A stretch of DNA of 64,000 bases. Origin: Macrosoma leucophasiata. Its lineage: Eukaryota > Arthropoda > Insecta > Lepidoptera > Hedylidae. A program made the translations under genes and the position numbers. Location of the stretch: positions 8,928,001 through 8,992,000 of the forward strand of contig JAWQUS010000002.1 of NCBI GenBank assembly GCA_036365455.1. The letters are read 5' to 3'. The notes below the pieces were generated by a model that was not told the origin of the DNA, did no database searches, and was given only the letters and a program-made list of their open reading frames with translations. This document shows positions 51,504-60,200 of this stretch, in pieces; position 1 is the first letter of the stretch, and each line of letters opens with the position of its first letter.

Positions 51504-51834
51504 TCTCTTTAGGATGTAATTAGAGAGAATAATTAGAAATATTATTATACGTATGCGATTTACGGTCGTAGGTCTGCGGACTTTTTTCCTTTTACTTGTG
51601 CTCTAAAAATCTGGGCAAGTGCGTGTCGAGAATGGACAGTGCAGGGTTCCGTTTCTCAAAACATTTTATAAGTTCACTATTAGGTGTATACTTACTTGTA
51701 AACTAGTAAAGCTTTCTTAGTGGTTACTTTACCTAACTTCGTTATATATTATACATAGGTGTCTATGTGGACTTACATTTTTTTTTCAAGATTTTATTTA
51801 ATGGATATCCGTAGGTGGCTCGTCTTGAGACGGG

Positions 51835-51960
51835 GCTAGTCTACTTGACCGAGCAATTGGCGCGCGCAAAGTGCTCTCAGCCTAAAAAAATTACACAACG
51901 GCTTAAGGGAGACCCATGCGGGTTCGATCCTCGGCTTAGGGCGTTGTGGGACACATAAGA
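51835..51960 (+). repeat. tRNA-like SINE fragment (third family)
   Basis: 'gaccgagcaattggcgcgcgcaaagtgctctcagcct' and 'acccatgcgggttcgatcctcggctt' include a B-box-like motif, GGTTCGATCC. A related head occurs near 9545-9600 ('cggcgagcgagcgtaaagggctctcagctt'). It does not fold as a complete tRNA. Confidence 0.45.
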
Positions 51961-52748
51961 CATGCGATTCGTATTTAAGTAGGTACCACTTTGTTAACAA
52001 ACTAAAATGTATACCTATACCCAACCTTTTCCTGTCTAACACAAAATGTAGGTAGTCTCTAAGCTAACCTACGTCACTACCATTTACACCATAGTGCTTG
52101 TACGGGCAGAAGGACTATAAAGATACCTTAAAAACGTCTTCTTTTGAGACAATCTAAATAGATTGTCTTATGTGTCACGATACACAACTCCTAAAACCAA
52201 ACGAATGGATGTAACTGAATAGGTATAGGTAGGTATAAAAGTCAAATTTTTATGAAATTTCTTTGACATTTTCTTATAAAATATTTACCAAGTTTAACTT
52301 AGTTTTTATTATATTTACCAATCTTACTTACTATCCATGTCCATGTAACAACATGACTGCAAAATATTGTTCTGTAGGTACCTACTACGTCCACCCGTCC
52401 GCGCCGTCTCGTCGGAGGTTCAATGGCATGTTTTCTCTTCAATGGAATGACCCACTTTTTGTACACGGCTAAATGAATCACTTCTTAACAAAAAAAAAAA
52501 CCCTTCGTCATACGGTATATGGAGAATATTGTAGGAAGTTACTGACACGTTCTACTTTTGTATAATTTCGCAATAATCTTTCCGGAAGAATTTTTGTGTA
52601 ATTTAGAAGACGTTGGTACTATCAAGGTACTATTTGCTTCAGCGACCAGAAGGTTGAGAAATCGATGATCTGCTTGGACATATGCCCATGTGTGATAAGG
52701 GCTATATTTTATTGATTTTAGATAAACATAAAACAATAATTATAACTA

Positions 52749-53010
52749 ATAATCAAGCATACCTACAGTTCACATTGATAGTAAATTGAGCACTGTAGCC
52801 GAGTGTGGCATATAAACATCTACATGAAAACCAGAATTTTCAATCTTGCATCTCCAGAGATCTAAGTTGTTATATACCTCTGTGCTAGAAATTACGGGGT
52901 CGTATTACCACCTGACCGGAACACGATAGTGCTAAGCATTAGCCATTTATCGACAAGTAGATTAGGTAATACGGTGGTGCTTCAAGCCTTCGTGCTCCGT
53001 TACCGAATAT
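52749..53010 (+). repeat. ~280-bp interspersed repeat, diverged
   Basis: 'aatcaagcatacctacagttcacattgatagtaaattgagcactg' to 'attaggtaatacggtggtgcttcaagcc...gtgctccgttaccg'. Confidence 0.7.
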
Positions 53011-53154
53011 GTACCTAAGGAGTGCAAAAATAGCGCGACAAACGCTCCATATCCACCTACATAGTATTCTGTTCTAGGGATGGCGATTCTTTCTGACAAA
53101 GATAGTGTGTTGTATCGATTCGAATCGAAATGTCACAAATCGATACACGATTAA

Positions 53155-53493
53155 GGGTCAAAGCTGACTACAGCCACCCGGCACCCGACCAGCACCGCCT
53201 CGTTTTATGGCGTCCACTCGTTGTCCACGGGTGAACGAGGCGATGTTACTTGTGAACCATTCGCGAATTGCGCGCGGTCCACTTGGGAACAGCGAGTTGG
53301 AAATGCAAAGTCAACGCAAGACAAGCTAGTGGTCACCGAGTGGTCCACTCGCAGTCCGCGTGTAAATCGCCGCGCCGCCCGCGCGTTGACGGCTTGCGGT
53401 CGAGGCAATACATCGAGCGATGTAAAGAGTGCAGGCCACTCAAGGCGGTCGGGCGCTGGTCGGATGCCGGGTGGCCGTAGTGAGCTATGACCC
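53155..53493. mobile_element. Complete TTAA-flanked MITE, 339 bp
   Basis: GGGTCAAAGCTGACTACAGCCACCCGGCACCCGACCAGC at the left is inverted at the right end, about 39 bp of terminal inverted repeat with few mismatches. Both ends abut TTAA (53151-53154 and 53494-53497), suggesting a piggyBac-type target, though the GGG start is unusual. Interior: 'gtgaacgaggcgatgttacttgtgaacc' and 'ggtcaccgagtggtccactcg'. Other copies: 150-296, 2078-2385, 24303-24537. It lies 0.5 kb upstream of mth-B. Confidence 0.85.
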
Positions 53494-53927
53494 TTAATCG
53501 ACCTTCGAAAATCTATTTCTTTTTAGATAATCTATATTCGAGTTGTATTAATACTACAATTTCAATCATGGAAATAAAAGGCGAGCAAAACAAGGATTTT
53601 ATATCAACACCATGTCACTTTGTTCACTGTGGTTGGGGCAATTCATACTTACACTTCACTGTTTGTATGATTGTTAATGAAACAAATAGACCTGGGTTTT
53701 CTTGGGTGGAGTATCGATTTACTGGATCGATCCCGTACTACGAGTCAATTTAAATAATCGATTTTCCATGGATCCAAGCAAAACAATTTTACGATTAATC
53801 AGTCTCAATTGCCATCCCTATTCCGTTCGATACTTATCAACCGTCCAGCCGCCGGCGCTGGCGCACGTGGAAACTGTGCAAAACAACGTTCCCACGCGCT
53901 ATAACCGCTATTTAGGAGTGATATACC

Positions 53928-53935
53928 TATATAAA
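53928..53935 (+). promoter_or_regulatory. TATA box candidate of mth-B
   Basis: TATATAAA 55-62 bp before the mth-B start codon, which would give a 5' UTR of about 30 nt. No other core element was recognised. Confidence 0.45.
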
Positions 53936-53989
53936 TTATGTGATAAAAATGTGAATTTTCGAATAGTTAAACGTGATCAAGAAAATACA

Positions 53990-54240
53990 ATGAGTTTTAT
54001 TCAAATTTTACTTTTGGCGATTCTGAGTGCGTCTGCAGTGAGTTTGGAAAACAGACAGTGCTGTGCATCCGATCTGGAGATTTACATGGACTCAGAAGGC
54101 TATAATTCTTGCTGGGACACGAAATTAGACGTTTTCTCACCGATTTCGATGAGTTGCAACGAAACTGTTTTAATTCCAGATGATGCATTCAATTTCACCC
54201 AAGAGTCACTTGATGAAATTGAGGCCAATGAACCGGGCAG
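53990..54240 (+). CDS. mth-B exon 1 (signal peptide and ectodomain)
   Basis: The ATG at 53990 opens a typical signal peptide; upstream in-frame codons encode no plausible N-terminus. The 251-bp exon ends 'EANEPGR' with donor CCGGGCAG|gttcgt, the same position and phase as mth-A exon 1. Cysteines line up with mth-A (CC pair, 'NSC', 'MSCN'). Confidence 0.92.
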
Positions 54241-57200
54241 GTTCGTTATTTGTTTTTAGAAAAAGTCTTAACGTAAGATGTACCAATATAGCGCACAAAG
54301 CCCTTTTTGAATTTTTACTCAAGTTATTTATCCTTTAATAGAGCTGACCCTGCGAACTCCGTCCCACCTGATGCCCTACCCTACACTACCTTACCTAAAA
54401 ATGTACGGCTACATTTTTAGGATGCCGTTCGTAGGAACGAAAACCACCAAAGAGCAAAAACGGGATCCTAATAGTTTAATACGCTGTATCTCATGAACCG
54501 TGATAGCTAGAGGGTTGCAATTTTTTACAGATAATGTAGGTATTTCTGTTGCCGCTATACCTACCTTACAACGAATATACTAATTAGTAAGTATTATATA
54601 CATGAATTAGTATGTAATACAATTAATATTAATAAAGGTATAATTAATAAGTAACAGAAAGACGCCGGAAATATTCACAGAGTATTTATTTAAATATTCA
54701 CCATAGTAGGAATATAAATTTTGTTTCATGTATATCATATTGTGATCCTCACATACTTTTATGTTGATTTTAGATTGACAACCTACCTAGGTATAATTAA
54801 TTAATTATACCTAAGTAAGGTGTGAACGTCGTGGTGCCGCATGCCGGCGGCAAATAGGTATATGTTTACATGGGTTATTCGTCAACTCGACACAAGCGAC
54901 CGGACACACGTATGTCCAGTTGGTTAAACTTGAAATTAATATATTTATTATTTCGTCGTCTGGACACGACAATATTTATGCGCGTGTCCACATAGTGAAA
55001 CTTAAATAAAACCACTTTTATGTTTTCACCAACTGGACACACGTTCGAATTTTAACCGAATTCATGACAAAGTACAGTCACGCAGATAATTTTTATGTTA
55101 CAATACTCACAATCATACTCGGCCACTCAACATCCCACAAGCTGGGAACGTATAATTTTGTATGTCATTGCAAAATCAGTCACTAATTCTGAATTTATAC
55201 AGAATATACAGAGTTACAGGAAATATTAGGTTGGGGAAAAAGTTTCTTCGCATTTTTTAAGATAATTCAAAACATTTTTTAATTTAGTTTATTTAAATTT
55301 AACTAAAGTATGTGTGTACCATTTTGTTCGATAACCTTTTGCCATCTTGTAGGTAGGGACATGATCCCATTGCTATAAAAATTTTGGGACTTCTCATCAA
55401 AATACCTCGACAAGTGGATTTGGCGGTCCTCTCGTGATGTTAACCTAACATTACATAAAGAATTCTGAAGAGACCGAAACAGGTGGAAATCTGAAGGTGC
55501 AAGGTCAGGACTATACGGCGGATGCATTAACACCTCCCAGCCAAACTCTCTTAATTTTTGCTGAGTGGCTATAGATGTGTGAGGGCTAGCGTTATCATGA
55601 TGAAACACCACACCCCTTCTGTTGATCAATTCCGGCCGCTTTCTCTCAACTTCTTGCTTTAATCTCATCAGTTGTTCGCAGTAGAGTTCAGAATCGATAG
55701 TCCTGCCTGGTGGTAATAGCTCATGATGAATAATGCCCTTCCAATCCCACCACACACACAACATTACCTTATTGCGAGTTAACCCGGGTTTCGCCACAGT
55801 CTGTGAAGCCTGACCGGCCTTTGACCACTACCTTTTTCGCACGTTCTTGTCGTACGTGATCCACTTTTTATCACTAGTTATCAGCTTCTTCAAAAATGAT
55901 TCGGTTTCATTACGTCGTAATAAAGAATCACAAATGAGTACACGGTTCATTAGTTTTCTTTCAGTGAGCTCGTGAGGTACCCAAATATCGAGCTTTTTTT
56001 TGTACCCAGCTTTTTTCAAATGCGCCAAACTGTTTTGTGATCAATTCTCAGTTCTTCAGCTACGTCGTAACTACTGATATGTCGATCTTGCTACACTTTT
56101 TCAAAAATGACATCCATTTTATCCGTAATAGGGCGACCAGAGCGAGGTGCATCTTTGACATCAAAATTTCCGGATTGAAAACGCTTAAACCAAATTTGTT
56201 CTACTCTCACAGACACTGCACTAGGTCCAATAACCAACATTTTACATAAAATCACATAAGGAGAGACTAACTTAGTCTAGTAACATGTTTTGTTTTGCGC
56301 AAAACATGTTGCATTCCCATTTTTTATTAAAAACAATTAAATTTAAATATCTCGAAAACGGTTAGATTTGGGATAGGGTGTTTCATAGACAAATCAGTCA
56401 GAAACAATGTAAACTACACGCCCTTAACGGGAATAGGTCTACTTAACCTGTAGCCCTGTATATCCAACGAGGTATAATTTATTAATTACCCTTACTGTTA
56501 TCATATTTGAAAAAAGAAATTGGCAACATGTAGACTCGGCGGTAGAGTATTAAGTAATAATCAACGTTTTTTAAATAGAATTACAAACAATGGAAGAGAA
56601 ATTGTTTGGCTAACCTATTTTTTTTCTGTTATTTGTTTTACAAGATTGTTTACAATATTGAACAAAAGATATGCTGGCTACGTCATAAATGGATTGAGAT
56701 AAAGATCCTTAGTTGATATGCTTTTGTTATTGTGGTTATTTTATGTTCCAATAATAACAAGTCATAAATTATGGGTACTCACACTATGCTAAAATATCCA
56801 CAACGACAAAAGCATATCAACTAAAGCAAAACATATTGCGGAACTCTCTTGAACTCAACAGACATTACATCTCTAAGGCCGCCAAATATAGTTGTTTCAG
56901 AGTTACGTAGAATGATTATTGTTTGTTATATTATTCATTTTAAAATTGTAATGCCATAACTAATTATGACCTATTGATAATTTTTGTAATATTTCATTTC
57001 ATTATTTTATGCCGCTCGAGCTAACTACTCGGGGTTGAAGATTTCAGTATTCTCGTTCAAACTTAATTGCAACTACATTTAATAAACAAGCAAACAAGCT
57101 TTGCAAATTTTTATAGAAATGGAGAGTATCTTTTAAGTGCAAAACTTCTTGGCCTTGATAAATACAGAAATTTAATTTGCTAATTTAAATTATGTGTAGA

Positions 57201-60200
57201 TACTTACTTGATTTTCTGTGATATTCGAAGTAATGATTTTTAATTATTAGGTAGGAATATTTATAGAATATTGGCTATTTTCACTCTTTTCAGTTTTTTT
57301 TTTATTTTCAGTCGTTATATTAATAAATCATACTTTTATTTGATTGTTATAATATATTTGTTTTTTTTTTTTAATTTAAGAACCATCACTCAGCAAAAAT
57401 ACGAGTATGAATGAGAGTTCAGTTCAGTTTATTCGTCATAATTTGTTCATTAAAATAATCGAGGAGATTATTTATATGACTGTACTTTTTTTTGCAAAAA
57501 AACTGATCGTGTCCAGTTGGCGAAAACATAAAAATGGTTTTATTTAAGTTTCACTATGTGGACACGCGCAGTAATATTGTCGTGTCCAGACGACGAAATA
57601 ATAAATATATTAATTTCAAGTTTAACCAACTGGACATACGTGTGTCCGGTTGCTTGTGTCGAGTTGACGAATAACCCGTTTACATAATTAATGTCCGAAT
57701 AAGCCACAAACATACTATTATAATGAGAACTAGCTGTGCCCGCGAATGTCGCCCGTGTAGAATTTTTTTTTTTTCTTTGGCAACGGACCTAAGAAAGTAT
57801 TAGACAAATCGCCCACCCAGCAAAAAATATGCGTGGTCATACATAAAAAAAACACATACGTATTATATGTATTATCATCCTCTATTCTTTTTCATCGGTT
57901 GAAAAAATGGCTATGTTCCTAATACGTCGATAGTTATCAATGTTATCAACATCATAATCATCATGACGACCCGGTTAGTCCAGCGGTGTGAGATGACCGT
58001 TTGATTCGAAGGGTCGCGGGTTCGATCCCCGCACCGGGACAAATATTTGTATGGCCTACAGATATTTGTTTCGGGTCTGGCTGTTTGTGTATGTGTTGTT
58101 TGTGTACAACGGCACCCACGACACAGGTTTATACCTACTGTGGGGCTGTGAGTGTAAGCGTATTTTATTTTTATTTTTTTTTAATTATCAGCCGGAAGAT
58201 GTCCTTTGTTGGACCAAAGCCTCCCCATAAGGGGGATATGTCATAATCGCCACGCTTGGCATGCGGATTAGCGACCGCAGTGGAGGTAGTTTTGTCGCAG
58301 GACACTGCTGCCCATCTTGCGATAGTGCACTTATAACCGCTCCATGTGCTGCACTAGTGGAAGAATTCTCTTGAACCGTGACAACTAGGGCGGTGGCGTC
58401 AGCAGATTGTGATCCATATATATAAAAATCAATTGCTGTTCGTTAGTCTCGCTAAAACTCGAGAACGGCTGGACCGATTTGGCTAATTTTGGTTTTGAAT
58501 GATTTTTGGAAGTCCAGGGAAGGTTTAAAAGGTAAGAAAACATGAAATAATTGAAGGGAAATAGTAAACATCACAATTTCATTTTCCTATACAAATAGTC
58601 CGCATCTATCAAACCTTTGACACATTATTTCATTGAGGCAATACGAAGCTAGTACATTTATATTATTTTCAGCTTCTGCATATTCGAAGGAAATGTAACA
58701 AAGGTGAATATCACTGAACATCTAAGAGTATTCGCTGCATGTATTGAAGAAGAGGAAACTCCATATTTTTCATACTGTTTGATAGTATCAGTAGTTTTTC
58801 TTGCCGCAACCGCGTTGGTGTATGTTTGTTTACCCGAAATGAGGTGAGTTGGTGAAAACGGTGCATAATCTACACTAGTATTATAAAGAGGAAAACTTTG
58901 TTTGTTTGGTTGTACTGAATAGGCTCAAAAACTACTAAACCGATTTTTAAAATTCTTTCATTATGCGAAAGCTACATTTATCCACGGGTAACATAGGCTA
59001 TATTTTGTTTTGGAACAAATAGGGTTCCGTAAGATATTTGGGTTTTTCGGACACAAGGTGTAAAAAATCAACCAGAAAAGTTACTTAATTTGCGTACGCT
59101 GCCAAAACTATAAAAGATATCGAGGAAGGCTTTAGGCTATATCTACGAACGACGAATAGGAATGGGTAGGTAACAATGCATCCGCGCGAAGCCGGGGCGG
59201 GCCGCTAGTATTTTATAATGTAGAATGTACCACAGAAATCTAAGGTTCGGTTGCACCAAAATATTTGTTAGAATTACGATTATTGTCAAACGTGGGTTTT
59301 TACTGGTGGTAGAGCTCCAGTGACGGAGCTCGCGGGCGTAGGCACCACCGCATTACCTAATATACTTGCCGCTCAATGGTAGTGTTCAGCACTATCGTGT
59401 TCCGGTCAGGTGGTAATGTACGGCTCTGTAATTTCCGGCACAGAGGTATAACACCTAATGCCTCAGGAGTGGCAGCGCATCTGCATTTTGACCTCTGGTC
59501 ATTGTGTGGGTGTCTATAGGCTGCAGTCATCACTTAACATCAATGTGAACTGCATGCTTGTTTGCCACTTTTATTACATTAAAAAAAAAAAAAAAACGTA
59601 ACATCACATAACCAATACAGTTACATTGATTTTAACAGTTACTGCGGAATGCGTTGCACAAGCGTATTTTTGTCATTGTTAAAATAGCTAGGGTTGATAG
59701 ATTCCCTTGTCTTCCGACAGATAATTTTGAAGTTACTTTAACATTAACCAGCGCAGCTCAGCCAGTTACGGCTAACGTTAAATATATGACGTCATTGAAC
59801 AATTTTCATTATGGTGCAACTCATTTTTTCACCTAGCCGGTAGGTACTTTAACAAATTCGTTAAAGTTAAAGTAAGAAGCCTTAATAAAAGGCAATCAAA
59901 ATGTTGCTTAATGGTCAGGAAAGCATGTCACCGGTTTGTATATTCGCTACTACAAACATGGATAATAATTGCTTACTCAAGTTAATACAGGTACCTAGTA
60001 ATAAAAAAACTATTAGGAAAAATTTAATAAATCTGTTAGTGAAGATTTAAAATATTCGTTTCCTTTACCGACATTTGTGTATATGACAAGATTTACAGAT
60101 CACTGGAATTGGTGTCGAATAATGTCGAAGCGACACCAATCTATGGCGACAAGTGCACACGATCATGGCACTTCTATTGTCTTGTTATTAGATTTCTGTG

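Larger units (their letters stand above)
50292..53150. other. Region upstream of the first visible AQR exon
   Basis: Searched on the minus strand for AQR N-terminal exons; none found. It holds a short interspersed-repeat piece near 50485-50575, the ACCGGTT repeat at 50950-51115, interspersed repeats at 51231-51503 and 52749-53010, and a tRNA-like SINE fragment near 51835-51960. Confidence 0.6.
54872..57677. mobile_element. 2.8-kb element with ~175-bp inverted repeats and 8-bp target duplication
   Basis: Arms at 54872-55047 and about 57503-57677 are inverted copies beginning GGGTTATTCGTCAACTCGAC and containing repeated 'ctggacac' words. A perfect 8-bp duplication GTTTACAT flanks them (54864-54871 and 57678-57685). 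The interior holds a truncated mariner (55226-56232) and AT-rich sequence with further palindromes (56712-56825), but no recognisable own transposase. The 8-bp duplication with GGG ends does not fit a standard hAT (CA/TA ends); P- or Merlin-like families are possible. It is a non-autonomous element in mth-B intron 1. Confidence 0.88.

Noticed and set aside
52539..52736. Possible upstream AQR exon ('DHRFLNLLVAEANSTL')
   Set aside because: Slight resemblance to the AQR N-terminal scaffold, but no conserved block, no matching phase into 50291 and no convincing splice sites.
57965..58035. tRNA gene
   Set aside because: The A and B boxes and the tRNA-like fold are the head of SINE-B; the same head is repeated elsewhere with a common non-tRNA body.
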